Made by a program: the position numbers and the translations under genes | Shown: positions 34,398 to 43,858 of the stretch, one piece after another | Numbering within the stretch: position 1 is the first letter of the stretch | Layout: each line of letters starts with the position of its first letter | The notes under the pieces: model-generated | Seen by the model: only the letters and a program-made list of their open reading frames with translations | Databases searched by the model: none | What the model was told of the DNA's origin: nothing | NCBI RefSeq assembly: GCF_001577365.1 | Contig: NZ_CP014513.1 | Location: forward strand, 124,001 to 188,000 | Origin: Frondihabitans sp. PAMC 28766 | GTDB taxonomy: Bacteria > Actinomycetota > Actinomycetes > Actinomycetales > Microbacteriaceae | DNA: 64,000 nt | Direction of reading: 5' to 3'

Positions 34398-35543
34398 TCA
34401 GCGCCCGCTTTCGACCACCACGTGCCGCTCGTCGACCCCGTTGTATTCGCTGAGGGGGCGGATCAGCGAGTTCGACGCCAGCTGCTCGACGATGTGCGCC
34501 GTCCACCCCGTGATCCGGCTCGCCACGAACAGCGGCGTGAACATCTCGGTGTCGAAGCCGATCAGCCGGTAGGCAGGGCCCGACGGGTAGTCGAGGTTGG
34601 GCTTGATCGGCTTGCGGGCCTGCATGGCCGCGTCGAGCGCGTCGTAGAGGGCGAGGAGATCCTGCGCCTGGAACTCGTCGACGAGGGTGTCGAGAGCGGC
34701 CTTCATCGTGGGCACGCGGGAGTCGCCGTTCTTGTAGACGCGGTGACCGAAGCCCATGATCTTGCGCTTCTCGGAGAGAGCCTGCTCGAGCCACGCGTCG
34801 GCCTTGTCGGCCGAGCCGATCTCGTCGAAGATGTGCATGACGGCCTCGTTGGCGCCGCCGTGCAGCGGGCCCTTGAGGGCGCCGACGCCGGCGACGACGG
34901 CCGAATAGAGGTCGCTGAGGGTCGACGTCACGACGCGGGCCGTGAACGTCGACGCGTTGAACGAGTGCTCGGCGTACAGGATCATCGACACGTCGAACGC
35001 CTTCACGACCACATCCGACGGCACCTCGCCGAAGGTCATGTTCAAGAAGTTGGCCGAGTAACCGAGGTCGTCGCGCGGCTCGACGAGCTCTTGGCCGCGG
35101 CGGCGACGCTGGTCGTAGGCGACGATCGCGGGTGTCGCGGCCAGCAGGTGGATCGCTTTGGCGTGGTTCGACTCGGGCGACGCGTCGGCAGCGGTCGGGT
35201 CGCCCGCGCCGATGATGCTGATCGCGGTGCGCAGCACGTCCATCGGGTGCGCGGTGAGCGGCAGGTCGTCGATGGCGCGCTTCACGTTCGCATCGAGGGC
35301 ACGCTGCGAGCGCTCCTGCTTCTCGAAGGCCGACAGAGCGGCCGCATCGGGCAGGTCGCCGTTCCAGAGGAGGTACGCGACCTCCTCGAACGAGCAGTTG
35401 GCCGCGAGCTCCTGCACGGGGTAGCCCCGGTAGAGCAGCGAGTTCGTCTCGGGGTTGACCTTCGAGACGGCGGTGTAGTCGACGACGACGCCGGCGAGGC
35501 CCTTGTGGATCGGATTTTCAGAAGAGGCAGTGGTGTCAGGCAT
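34398..35543 (-). CDS. prpC: 2-methylcitrate synthase
   Basis: A 381-residue citrate-synthase-family enzyme of the short, methylcitrate type. Catalytic residues lie in GPLHGGANEAVM, MGFGHRVYKNGDSRVP and FDTEMFTPLFVASRITGW. It condenses propionyl-CoA with oxaloacetate. It is the last gene of the minus-strand prp operon, 30 bp after prpB. Citrate synthase activity is often retained as a side activity, but neighbouring prpB and prpD favour the methylcitrate role. Confidence 0.94.
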   Translation of the reverse strand: MPDTTASSENPIHKGLAGVVVDYTAVSKVNPETNSLLYRGYPVQELAANCSFEEVAYLLWNGDLPDAAALSAFEKQERSQRALDANVKRAIDDLPLTAHPMDVLRTAISIIGAGDPTAADASPESNHAKAIHLLAATPAIVAYDQRRRRGQELVEPRDDLGYSANFLNMTFGEVPSDVVVKAFDVSMILYAEHSFNASTFTARVVTSTLSDLYSAVVAGVGALKGPLHGGANEAVMHIFDEIGSADKADAWLEQALSEKRKIMGFGHRVYKNGDSRVPTMKAALDTLVDEFQAQDLLALYDALDAAMQARKPIKPNLDYPSGPAYRLIGFDTEMFTPLFVASRITGWTAHIVEQLASNSLIRPLSEYNGVDERHVVVESGR

Positions 35544-35573
35544 GGTGGCACTCCTTCGTGCGGTGGAACGGGG

Positions 35574-36467
35574 TCAGAGGGTGAAGTTGAACAGCGAGGT
35601 GTCGAAGGTGTTGTACGCCTCGTAGTCGAGAAGCTCGTACAGGCGGGCCCGGGTCTGCATGCCTGCGACCTCCGACTTCAGCGAGCCTTCGGCCGTCAGC
35701 GTCTCGAGGCCGCGCTCGGCGGCGCCCATCGCGATGCGCAGCAGGCTCACCGGGTAGATGACGAGGTTGATGCCGACGTCGCGGAGCTGCGTCACCGTGA
35801 AGAGCTCGCTCTTGCCGAACTCGGTCATGTTCGCCAGCACCGGCACGTCGACGGCGGCCCGGATCGCGGCGAACTCGTCGAGCGTCGCCATCGCCTCGGG
35901 GAAGACGGCGTCGGCGCCCGCGTCGACAAGCTGCTTCGCTCGGTCGATCGCGGCCTGCAGCCCGTCGATGGCGCGGATGTCGGTGCGCGCCATGATGAGC
36001 AGATTCGGGTCGCGCCTCGCATCGGCGGCTGCCCGGATGCGCTTGAGGGCGGTGTCGGTGTCGACGACGGCCTTGCCGTCGAGGTGACCGCACCGCTTGG
36101 GGTTGACCTGGTCTTCGATGTGGAGGCCCGCGACGCCGGCGTCTTCGAGGGTCTGCACCGTGCGGGCCACGTTCATGGGCTCGCCGAAGCCGGTGTCGGC
36201 GTCGACCAGCGACGGGAGATCCGTCATGCGCGAGATCTGCTGCGCCCGGCCGGCCACCTCGGTGAGCGTGGTCAGCCCGATGTCGGGCAGCCCCAGGTCG
36301 GCGGCGATGACCGCGCCCGAGATGTAGACGCCGTCGAAGCCCTTGTCTTGGATGAGCGCAGCCGACAGCGGGTTGAAGGCGCCGGGCAGCTGCAGCAGTC
36401 GGCCGGAGGCGAGAGCGCTCCGGAATCCTGCGCGCTTGTCGGCGGGTGAGACGGTCGAGTACAGCAT
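35574..36467 (-). CDS. prpB: Methylisocitrate lyase
   Basis: A 297-residue member of the isocitrate-lyase/PEP-mutase superfamily. The catalytic loop is NPKRCGHLDGKAVVD (family KKCGH form). DADTGFGEPMNVARTVQTLE supplies the metal-binding aspartates and IEDQ the next ligand. It splits 2-methylisocitrate to succinate and pyruvate. The ATG at 36467 overlaps the prpD stop by one base. It is part of the prpDBC propionate-detoxification operon under the GntR regulator. Confidence 0.95.
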   Translation of the reverse strand: MLYSTVSPADKRAGFRSALASGRLLQLPGAFNPLSAALIQDKGFDGVYISGAVIAADLGLPDIGLTTLTEVAGRAQQISRMTDLPSLVDADTGFGEPMNVARTVQTLEDAGVAGLHIEDQVNPKRCGHLDGKAVVDTDTALKRIRAAADARRDPNLLIMARTDIRAIDGLQAAIDRAKQLVDAGADAVFPEAMATLDEFAAIRAAVDVPVLANMTEFGKSELFTVTQLRDVGINLVIYPVSLLRIAMGAAERGLETLTAEGSLKSEVAGMQTRARLYELLDYEAYNTFDTSLFNFTL

Positions 36468-37988
36468 CAGAAGAGCCCTTCGGGTGAGACGGGCAGCGAC
36501 CCGGTCGGCGCCGTGATGGTCAGGCCGCCGAGCTCGTCGGCGCGCAGGTCGGGCAGGCGCTGCGCGAGCGCCAAGAACCGCTCGATCTCGGCCTCGTCGA
36601 GCACCGGGGCGGCCAGGGCGCGGAACTTGGCCGTGTACTGCTCGCGGGCGAACGGTCGGGCACCCAGCGGGTGGGCGTCGGCGACCGCGATCTCGTCGAC
36701 GAGATGCGTGCCGTCGGCCAGCTCGAACTCGACCCGGCCCCCGAACGCCTTCTCGGCAGGATCGAGGGAGTGGTACCGGCGCGTCCACTCGGGGTCTTCG
36801 ATCGTCGTGGTCTTCTGCCACAGCGCGACCGTGTCGGGCCGGCCCGCGCGCTCGGGGCTGTACGAGGCGACGTGATCCCACGCGCCGTCCTGCAGCGCCA
36901 CGGTGAAGATGTAGGGGATCGAGTGGTCGAGCGTCTCGCGGCTGGCGGTCGGATCGTACTTCTGCGGGTCGTTCGCCCCGGAGCCGATCACGACGTGGGT
37001 GTGATGCGAGGTGTGGATGACGACACTCGTCACGTTCGCGGGGTCTCGGAGCTCAGGATGCGACGCCCCGAGACGGCGGGCCAGGTCGATCCACGCCTGG
37101 GCCTGGTATTCGGCCGAGTGCTCCTTCGTGTAGCTGTCGAGAATGGCCCGCTTCGCTTCGCCCTCCTCCGGCAGCGGCACCTCGTAGCCGGCTTCGGGGC
37201 CGTCCAGCAGCCACGCGATGACGCCGTCCTCGCCCTCGTAGATCGGCGTCGGGCTGGTCTGCCCCGCATCGCCCGGTCGATCGCCTCGATGGCGACCTTG
37301 CCGGCGAGGGCCGGCGCGTAGGCCTTCCAGCTCGAGATCTCGCCCTTCCGCGACTGCCGCGTGGCAGTGGTGGTGTGGAGGGCCTGGCCGATCGCCTGGA
37401 AGATCGTCGGCGTCGACAGCCCGAGGAGAGCGCCGATGCCGGCGGCCGCGCTCGGCCCGAGGTGCGCGACGTGGTCGATCTTGTGCTCGTGCAAGCTGAT
37501 CGCCTTCGCGAGGTCGATCTGGATCTCGTAGCCGGTCGCGATGCCGCGGACGAGTGCGTCCCCCGTGCTGCCGACGTGCTGTGCGACGGCGAGGATCGGC
37601 GGGATGTTGTCGCCGGGGTGCGAGTACTCGGCGGCGAGGAACGTGTCGTGGAAGTCGAGCTCTCGCACGGCGACCCCGTTGGCCCAGGCGGCCCACTCGG
37701 GGCGTACCGCCCCTCGATGCCGACGACGGTCGAGCCGTTGCGGGACGAGCCCACCCGGCGTTGGAACCCGTGATCCTGCGCCTGCCCCCTCGCGGCGGTG
37801 GCGGTGTCTCGCGTCAGGGACGCAGCGGCCACGGCGGCGTTGTCGATGATGCGGTTGACGACCATCTCGGTGACCTCGGGGGCGACCTCGACCGGGTCGG
37901 CTGCCACCTCGGCGATCCTCCAGGCGAGCTGCTCTTGCCGCGGCAGGTTGTCGTCGGAGGGATGGACGTGGACTTCGTGGAGCTTCAT
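36467..37988 (-). pseudogene. prpD: 2-methylcitrate dehydratase, two frameshifts
   Basis: A MmgE/PrpD-family dehydratase of about 505 residues, spread over three frames. Segment one runs from ATG 37988 ([20 protein letters not shown]). Segment two begins near 37700 ([20 protein letters not shown]). Segment three begins near 37264 ([20 protein letters not shown]) and runs to the stop. Each junction is explained by one base missing from a G/C run: G4 at 37699-37702 and C4 at 37262-37265. All domains and the operon overlaps (ATGA with the GntR gene, TGATG with prpB) are intact, so the gene is probably functional and the breaks are probably sequence errors. It dehydrates 2-methylcitrate. Confidence 0.85.
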
Positions 37989-38680
37989 TGCACACCGTTC
38001 GTCGTAGATGGGAGGCCGGCCGCCGATGCGACCCGGCCGTGGCCGTCGCGGAGAGACTGCTGGATCCAGCGGAGGCTCCGGTTGAGGTGGACGCTCGTGG
38101 CGTCGGCCGCGAGCTGGGCGTCGCCGTCGATGATCGCGTCGACGATGAGCAGGTGCTCGTGAGCGGCGTCGAAGAGGCGCTGCGGGTCGTCGTGCGACAG
38201 GCGACGGATGCGGGCCGCGTGCGTGCGGGCGCCCTCGAGCGCCGTGACGAGGTAGGCGTTGTGCACCGACGCGTCGATGGCCCTGTCGAAGCGGGCGACC
38301 GTCGCGTAGTACTCGGGCGTCGCCTCGCCGCCGAGAGCCAGGAGAGCGGGCGCCTCGCGAAGCTCGTCGCCCAGGGCGACGAAGACGTCGAGATCGCGGC
38401 GCCGGGCGGCGAGCTGAGCCGCCTGACGCTCGAGCGCGTGGCGCAACTCGAAGATGTCGACGACGTCGGAGGCCGAGACCGGGCTGACGACGAGGCCGCG
38501 GCCGCCGACGGGCTGCACCAGGCCGTCGGTCGTGAGCCGCGCGAGAGCCTCGCGGACCGGCGTGCGCGAGATGCCGAGGCGAAGCGAGAGATCGACTTCG
38601 GCGAGGGGAGCCCCGGGTTCGAGAGCCCAGTCGAGGATCTCGCCGCGCAGCACGTCGTAGGCCCGCTCGCTGGCTCGCAC
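37985..38680 (-). CDS. GntR/FadR-type regulator of the prp operon
   Basis: A 231-residue GntR protein with an N-terminal winged helix ([20 protein letters not shown]) and a C-terminal all-helical FCD effector domain carrying the metal-binding Asp and His residues. The GTG start at 38680 has a GGAGG site 7 nt upstream; a GTG at 38710 would sit inside the palindrome TGTATACA, so it is less likely. It overlaps prpD by ATGA. It probably represses its own operon and responds to methylcitrate or another propionate metabolite. Confidence 0.88.
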   Translation of the reverse strand: MRASERAYDVLRGEILDWALEPGAPLAEVDLSLRLGISRTPVREALARLTTDGLVQPVGGRGLVVSPVSASDVVDIFELRHALERQAAQLAARRRDLDVFVALGDELREAPALLALGGEATPEYYATVARFDRAIDASVHNAYLVTALEGARTHAARIRRLSHDDPQRLFDAAHEHLLIVDAIIDGDAQLAADATSVHLNRSLRWIQQSLRDGHGRVASAAGLPSTTNGVQ

Positions 38681-38701
38681 TGCTGCACCTCCGCCGTTGG
38701 A

Positions 38702-38761
38702 TGTATACACAAACCCGGCAGATGCGGCTATTGCACGCTATCCGGGGCTCTGTGCATACAC
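38702..38761. promoter_or_regulatory. Candidate operators for the prp GntR regulator
   Basis: A perfect palindrome TGTATACA (38702-38709) lies 22 bp upstream of the GntR start. A related GCATACAC (38754-38761) repeats the GTATACAC half (38703-38710) 51 bp away. Palindromes with TGTATACA cores are typical of FCD-type GntR proteins. The rest of the 128-bp gap (38681-38808) holds no gene. Confidence 0.55.
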
Positions 38762-38808
38762 TAGCCCCTTCGGCGGCTCTGGGCGAGCCCTGTCGACGAA
38801 CCCGGCCG

Positions 38809-39456
38809 TCAGCGCTCGTCGATGCGGCGCACGACACCCCACACGGAGGGCAGCACCAGGGCTGCGATCACGGCCTTCACGAGGCCCCCGAGGAGGAACG
38901 GCGTGACGCCGCCCGCGATGGCCGCCTGCAGCACGCTGTGCGCCCCCATCTCGCCGTGCCAGACGGCCGGCCCGAGGCGGTCGAGGCTGACCGCGAGCCA
39001 CGGCACCCCGATCAGGAACGGCACGATCGTCACGATGGCCCCGGCAGCGAGCGCCGTGACCACCGAGCGGTCCCAGCGCCTCTCGGCGAGGAGGCCGGCG
39101 AGGGCCGCCGCGGGCACGAAGCCGATCACGAAGCCGAAGCTCGGCGACGCGAGCGACGAGAGACCGCCCTGGTGGCCGGCGAGCACGGGAGCCCCGGCGA
39201 GCGCGACGAGGCCGTAGACGACGAGCGCCAGCCCGCCCCGACGCATGCCGAGGGTCAGCCCGACAAGGAGCACGCCGAGCGTCTGCCCGGTGATGGGGAC
39301 GGGGAACATCGGGATCGACACCTGCGCGAGCCCCGACATGAGGGCGGCGCCGGAGACGACGAGAGCTGCGTCTCGGGCGAGCGTGCTGCGACCGATGCGA
39401 CCGGTGAGGCGGTCGGCGAGGGTGGCGCGGGCGAAAGCAGGAGTGATGGCACTCAT
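38809..39456 (-). CDS. bioY: BioY biotin transporter, substrate-binding subunit
   Basis: A 215-residue six-helix membrane protein of the BioY family (QVSIPMFPVPITGQTLGVLL in the N-terminal part; ASPSFGFVIGFVPAAALAGL in the middle). BioY is the biotin-specific S component of ECF transporters. No bioM or bioN genes are adjacent, so it would use a shared energy-coupling module or work alone. The ATG overlaps the stop of the pyruvate carboxylase gene (ATGA), linking uptake of the cofactor to synthesis of the enzyme that needs it. Confidence 0.93.
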   Translation of the reverse strand: MSAITPAFARATLADRLTGRIGRSTLARDAALVVSGAALMSGLAQVSIPMFPVPITGQTLGVLLVGLTLGMRRGGLALVVYGLVALAGAPVLAGHQGGLSSLASPSFGFVIGFVPAAALAGLLAERRWDRSVVTALAAGAIVTIVPFLIGVPWLAVSLDRLGPAVWHGEMGAHSVLQAAIAGGVTPFLLGGLVKAVIAALVLPSVWGVVRRIDER

Positions 39457-42400
39457 GCGGGGAGACCTTTCGTGGGGTGGAGGACGAGGATGTCGACGAG
39501 GAGGTCGCCGGCTTCGACGGCGACGGATCCGTCGACGAGGGCCCGCGAGACGGTGCCGGCGACCGGGGAGGTGATCGAGGCCTCCATCTTCATCGCCTCG
39601 ATCGTGGCGACGGTCTGGCCTTGCTCGACCTCGTCGCCGGCGGCGATCCTGAGGGTCACGACGCCTGAGAAGGGCGCCCCGACGTGGCCGGGCGACGCGG
39701 GGTTCGCCTTCTCGACGGGGACGACGTCGACGCCGATCGACAGGTCGCGAACGACCACCGGGCGAAGCTGGCCGTTCATGGTCGCCATGACCTGGCGCAT
39801 GCCCTTCTCGTCGGGGTCGCCGATGGCCTCGAGGCCGATCAGGATGTCGACGCCGGGGGCGACGTGCACCTGCGACTCCTCGCCCCCGCGCAGGCCGTAG
39901 AGGTAGTCGCGGGTGCTCAGCACCGAGAGGTCGCCGTAGTCGGCGAGCCGGTCGTGATACTGCGCCGCCGGGCCGGGGAAGAGGAGGCGGTTGAGGGTGT
40001 CGCGTCGCGCAGGGCCGGGTTCGGCGAGCGCCGCGTCGTCGGCGGGGCTCAGCTTCTCGACCGACAGGTCGACTCGGCGCCCGGCCAGCACCTTGGTGCG
40101 GAAGGGCTCGGGCCAGCCGCCCGGCAGGTCGCCCAGCTCGCCGGCCATGAAGCGCACCACGGAGTCGGGGATGTCGTACGAGCCCGGGTTCGCCTCGAAG
40201 TCGGCCGGGTCGGCGCCGACCGCGGTCAGGTGCAGGGCGAGATCGCCCACCACCTTCGACGAGGGCGTGACCTTGGGGATGCGACCCAGGATGCGGTCGG
40301 CCGCCGCGTACATGTCCTCGATGAGCTCGAAGTCGTTCTCGAGACCGAGGGCGATCGCCTGCTGCCGCAGGTTCGAGAGCTGACCGCCCGGAATCTCGTG
40401 GTCGTAGACCCGGCCGGTCGGCGCGGGCAGCCCCGACTCGAACGGCCTGTAGAGGTGCCGCACGGCCTCCCAATACGGCTCGAGGGCTGCGACCGCCTCG
40501 AACGACAGCCCGGTGTCGCGGTCGGTGTCTTCGAGGGCGGCGACGAGGGCGGACGCCGAGACCTGGCTCGTCGTGCCGGCGAGAGGGGCGCTCGCGACGT
40601 CGACGGCGTCCACCCCGGCACGGCTCGCGGCCAGGATCGTGGCCAGCTGGCCTCCCGCGGTGTCGTGCGTGTGCAGGTGCACGGGCAGGTCGAACCGCTC
40701 GCGCAGAGCCGTCACGAGGGCGGTCGCGGCGGCCGGGCGCAGGAGGCCGGCCATGTCCTTGATCGCGAGCACGTGGGCTCCTGTGGCGACGATGTCGTCG
40801 GCGAGGCGCAGGTAGTAGTCGAGCGTGTAGAGATCTTCGGCAGGGCTCAGCAGGTTGCCCGTGTAGCAGAGCGCCACCTCGGCGACAGTCGTGCCCGTCT
40901 CGAGCACGGCGTCGATTGCGGGCCGCATCTGCGACACGTCGTTCAGGGCGTCGAAGATGCGGAAGACGTCGACCCCGGTCGCCGCCGCCTCCTCGACGAA
41001 CGCGTCGGTGACGCGGGTCGGGTAGGGCGTGTAGCCGACGGTGTTGCGCCCGCGCAGCAGCATCTGGATCGCGACGCCCGGCATGGCCTCTCGCAGCAGG
41101 GCGAGGCGCTGCCAGGGGTCTTCGCCGAGGAAGCGCAGGGCGACGTCGTAGGTCGCGCCACCCCAGGCTTCCACCGAGAGCAGCTCGGGCATGGTCGCCG
41201 CGACGTATGGAGCCGCGGCGACGAGGTCGACGGTGCGCACCCGGGTGGCGAGCAGCGACTGGTGCGCGTCGCGGAAGGTCGTGTCGGTCACGGCCAGCTC
41301 GGGGCGCTGCCGCAGGTCGGCGGCGAACCCCGCGGGCCCGAGGTCGAGCAGCCGGTCGCGAGAGCCGCGCGGCAGCGTCAGAGGGCTCGCGAGCCCGGGC
41401 AGCTTGGTCACCGGGTCGATGCTGATCGGCGAGGCGCCGTTCGGCTGGTTGACCGTCGTCTCCGCGATCCAGCGCAGGATCTTGGTGCCCCGGTCTTTCG
41501 ATCGGTGGCCGTCGAGCAGGTGCGGGCGCTCTTCGATGAACGACGTCGAGATGTCGCCGCGAACGAAATCGGGGTCGTCGATCACGCCCTGGAGGAAGGG
41601 GATGTTCGTCGAGACGCCGCGGATGCGGAACTCGGCCAGCGCTCGGCGAGCGCGCGCCACGGCCGCCTCGAAGGTGCGGGCACGGCAGGTGAGCTTGGCG
41701 AGCATCGAGTCGAAGTGCGGGCTGATCTGAGCCCCCGCGGCGACCGTGCCGCCGTCGATGCGGATGCCCGCGCCGCCCGGCGAGCGGTAGGTGCTGATCT
41801 TGCCCGTGTCGGGCCGGAAGCCGGTGCTCGGGTCTTCCGTCGTGATCCTGCACTGGAGGGCGAAGCCGCGGAGGACGAGGGTCTCTTGCGCCAGGCCGAT
41901 GTCGGCGAGGCTCTCGCCCGAGGCGATGCGCATCTGCGCCTGGACGAGATCGACGTCGGTGACCTCTTCGGTGACGGTGTGCTCGACCTGGATGCGCGGG
42001 TTCATCTCGATGAAGACGTGCTGGCCGGCCCGCGGCCCGACGGTGTCGACCAGGAACTCGACGGTGCCGGCGTTCACGTAGCCGATCGACTTCGCGAACG
42101 CGATCGCGTCCCGGTGGAGGGCCGTGCGGATGCTCTCGTCGAGGTGGGGCGCGGGGGCGATCTCGACGACCTTCTGGTGGCGTCGCTGCACCGAACAGTC
42201 GCGCTCGAACAGGTGCATCGTCGACCCCTCGGAGTCGGCGAGGATCTGCACCTCGACGTGCCGAGGGCGGAGGACTGCCTGTTCGAGGAACATGGTCGGG
42301 TCGCCGAACGCGCTCTCGGCCTCGCGCATCGCCTCCTCGAGGGCCGCGCGCAGGTCGTCGCGCTTCTCGACGCGGCGCATACCGCGCCCGCCGCCGCCCG

Positions 42401-42881
42401 CCACGGCCTTCGCGAAGATCGGGAAGCCCACCTCGTCGGCCGAGGCGACGAGCTCGTCGACGTCGCGAGACGGGGCGGAGGACGCCAGCACGGGGACGCC
42501 GGCGGCCCGAGCGTGCTCTTTCGCCGTCACCTTGTTGCCGGCCATCTCGAGCACCGACGAGTCGGGGCCGATGAAGACGATCCCGGCCGCGGACGCAGCC
42601 GCGGCCAGCTGCGGGTTCTCGGACAGGAAGCCGTAGCCGGGGTAGATCGCGTCGGCGCCCGCCTCGACGGCGACCCGGACGATCTCGTCGACGTCGAGGT
42701 AGGCGCGCACCGGATGGCCTCGCTCGCCGATGAGGTAGGCCTCGTCGGCCTTCATGCGGTGCAACGAGTTGCGGTCTTCCCAGGGGTAGACGGCGACCGT
42801 CTTCGCACCCAGCTCGTAAGCGGCACGGAAGGCGCGGATGGCGATTTCGCCGCGGTTGGCGACGAGGATCTTCGAGAACAC
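39453..42881 (-). CDS. pyc: Pyruvate carboxylase
   Basis: A full-length 1142-residue biotin enzyme. Domains: biotin carboxylase from residue 1 to about 460 (SKILVANRGEIAIRAF; the glycine-rich AVAGGGGRGMRR loop; HQKVVEIAPAPHLD), carboxyltransferase (about 520-1000, with TFRDAHQSLLATRVRT), and a biotin-carrier domain with EAMKMEASI near the C-terminus. It makes oxaloacetate from pyruvate. The GTG start at 42881 has a GAAGGAG site 5 nt upstream; the frame stays open another 23 codons but without a site. Its anaplerotic role fits the catabolic context. Confidence 0.96.
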   Translation of the reverse strand: MFSKILVANRGEIAIRAFRAAYELGAKTVAVYPWEDRNSLHRMKADEAYLIGERGHPVRAYLDVDEIVRVAVEAGADAIYPGYGFLSENPQLAAAASAAGIVFIGPDSSVLEMAGNKVTAKEHARAAGVPVLASSAPSRDVDELVASADEVGFPIFAKAVAGGGGRGMRRVEKRDDLRAALEEAMREAESAFGDPTMFLEQAVLRPRHVEVQILADSEGSTMHLFERDCSVQRRHQKVVEIAPAPHLDESIRTALHRDAIAFAKSIGYVNAGTVEFLVDTVGPRAGQHVFIEMNPRIQVEHTVTEEVTDVDLVQAQMRIASGESLADIGLAQETLVLRGFALQCRITTEDPSTGFRPDTGKISTYRSPGGAGIRIDGGTVAAGAQISPHFDSMLAKLTCRARTFEAAVARARRALAEFRIRGVSTNIPFLQGVIDDPDFVRGDISTSFIEERPHLLDGHRSKDRGTKILRWIAETTVNQPNGASPISIDPVTKLPGLASPLTLPRGSRDRLLDLGPAGFAADLRQRPELAVTDTTFRDAHQSLLATRVRTVDLVAAAPYVAATMPELLSVEAWGGATYDVALRFLGEDPWQRLALLREAMPGVAIQMLLRGRNTVGYTPYPTRVTDAFVEEAAATGVDVFRIFDALNDVSQMRPAIDAVLETGTTVAEVALCYTGNLLSPAEDLYTLDYYLRLADDIVATGAHVLAIKDMAGLLRPAAATALVTALRERFDLPVHLHTHDTAGGQLATILAASRAGVDAVDVASAPLAGTTSQVSASALVAALEDTDRDTGLSFEAVAALEPYWEAVRHLYRPFESGLPAPTGRVYDHEIPGGQLSNLRQQAIALGLENDFELIEDMYAAADRILGRIPKVTPSSKVVGDLALHLTAVGADPADFEANPGSYDIPDSVVRFMAGELGDLPGGWPEPFRTKVLAGRRVDLSVEKLSPADDAALAEPGPARRDTLNRLLFPGPAAQYHDRLADYGDLSVLSTRDYLYGLRGGEESQVHVAPGVDILIGLEAIGDPDEKGMRQVMATMNGQLRPVVVRDLSIGVDVVPVEKANPASPGHVGAPFSGVVTLRIAAGDEVEQGQTVATIEAMKMEASITSPVAGTVSRALVDGSVAVEAGDLLVDILVLHPTKGLPA

Positions 42882-43030
42882 GTGAACTCCTTCGTTCAGT
42901 TCGACTGCCTGCAGTCGAGACTGGGTCACGGAGGGCCCGCCTGAGCGCACGTGGGCGTGTCAAAAATCCACGTCTTTTCGCAGCCGTCAAACCATGATCG
43001 GAAGGTGCCGCGCGAAGTACCCTCACCGCC

Positions 43031-43126
43031 ATGCCCGTCTTCTTCGCTCGCAGCCTCGACGGCACCGACCGGGAACCGCTCTTCATCGAGGACGGGCGGT
43101 TCATGTTGTCGAGCGCGCCCGGATGA
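43031..43126 (+). pseudogene. Short coding-like remnant
   Basis: A 31-codon plus-strand frame (start MPVFFARSLDGTDREPLF, then IEDGRFMLSSAPG) looks protein-like, and coding-like sequence continues in another frame as DDVPFDFPTRR. It has no ribosome site and collides with the convergent TetR gene. I do not recognise the parent family. It is the only sign of a gene in the gap from 42882 to 43153. Confidence 0.25.
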
Positions 43127-43153
43127 CGTGCCGTTCGACTTTCCGACTCGCCG

Positions 43154-43777
43154 TCAGCGGCCGCTTTCGTGGGCACGCGCGAGAAGGACGTCGACGATGA
43201 GATCGAGCAACCGAGCGACGCGTTCCGGCCCGTCGTCACCGGTCGTCGCGAAGAAGGCGCCCTGCAGGAGGGCCGTGATGTCCGCCGCACAGACGTCGGC
43301 CCGGAAGACTCCCGCGGCGACACCCCGCTCGAGGATCGTCTCGATGGCTCCGGTGACGAGCTCGCGAGTGGTCGTCCGGCGGCCGGGCGACGACGTGGCG
43401 CTCAGGGCCGGCAGCATCGCCCGCTTCCCTGTGATGAACATGGCGTACTGCGCCATCCACTCCCGAAGCGCCGCTTCTGGCTCCCACTCGACGAGGAGGC
43501 CCTCCGCGTTGGCGGTCACGTGGGCGAGCTCGGCGGCGTAGACGGCCTCGAGAAGCACCTCCCGGCCGGGGAAGTTGCGGTAGAGAGTGCCGATCCCGAC
43601 ACCCGCCTGCCGCGCGATGGCATCGAGGGGAACCCCGTCGCCGTGCTCGGCGAACTCCGCCGTCGCCGCAGCCAGGATCTCGTCGCGGCGACGCTGGGCG
43701 TCGATGCGCAGGGGGCGATCGCCGCGGTACCCCGAGAGGGTCGACTCCGCCGTCTGCTGGGAATCTGATGAGATCAA
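43154..43777 (-). CDS. TetR-family regulator
   Basis: A 207-residue TetR protein with a classical HTH (VPLDAIARQAGVGIGTLYRN, then FPGREVLLEAVYAAE). Translation appears to begin at TTG 43777; no better start is visible in frame. It is divergent from the hydrolase-ABC fusion operon, and two GGAGG-core palindromes (43779-43792 and 43812-43829) lie between the two genes. It is therefore the likely repressor of both, with effectors possibly being substrates of the exporter. Confidence 0.88.
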   Translation of the reverse strand: MISSDSQQTAESTLSGYRGDRPLRIDAQRRRDEILAAATAEFAEHGDGVPLDAIARQAGVGIGTLYRNFPGREVLLEAVYAAELAHVTANAEGLLVEWEPEAALREWMAQYAMFITGKRAMLPALSATSSPGRRTTTRELVTGAIETILERGVAAGVFRADVCAADITALLQGAFFATTGDDGPERVARLLDLIVDVLLARAHESGR

Positions 43778-43778
43778 G

Positions 43779-43829
43779 TGGAGGAGCCTCCAGTCGTGCT
43801 ACATTCGCCGGACTGGAGGTCCCTCCAGT
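43779..43829. promoter_or_regulatory. Twin TetR operators between divergent genes
   Basis: TGGAGG-AG-CCTCCA (43779-43792) and ACTGGAGG-TC-CCTCCAGT (43812-43829) are perfect inverted repeats with the same GGAGG-N2-CCTCC core and centres 35 bp apart. The first lies immediately upstream of the TetR start codon. Their position between divergent genes supports dual control by that TetR protein. Confidence 0.72.
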
Positions 43830-43858
43830 TGTCTCATCCTCGCACAGGAGATCTCGAC

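Noticed and set aside
39684..42944. A very long open frame (over 1000 codons) on the plus strand, antisense to pyruvate carboxylase
   Set aside because: It is a by-product of high third-position GC in the pyc gene. Its translation is Gly/Arg/Val-rich with no domain, while the opposite strand encodes a complete, well-conserved enzyme.
38809..43323. A 1500-codon minus-strand frame spanning bioY and the pyc region
   Set aside because: Only the last 215 codons (BioY) look like real protein. The rest is out of frame with pyc and is Arg/Pro/Gly-rich.
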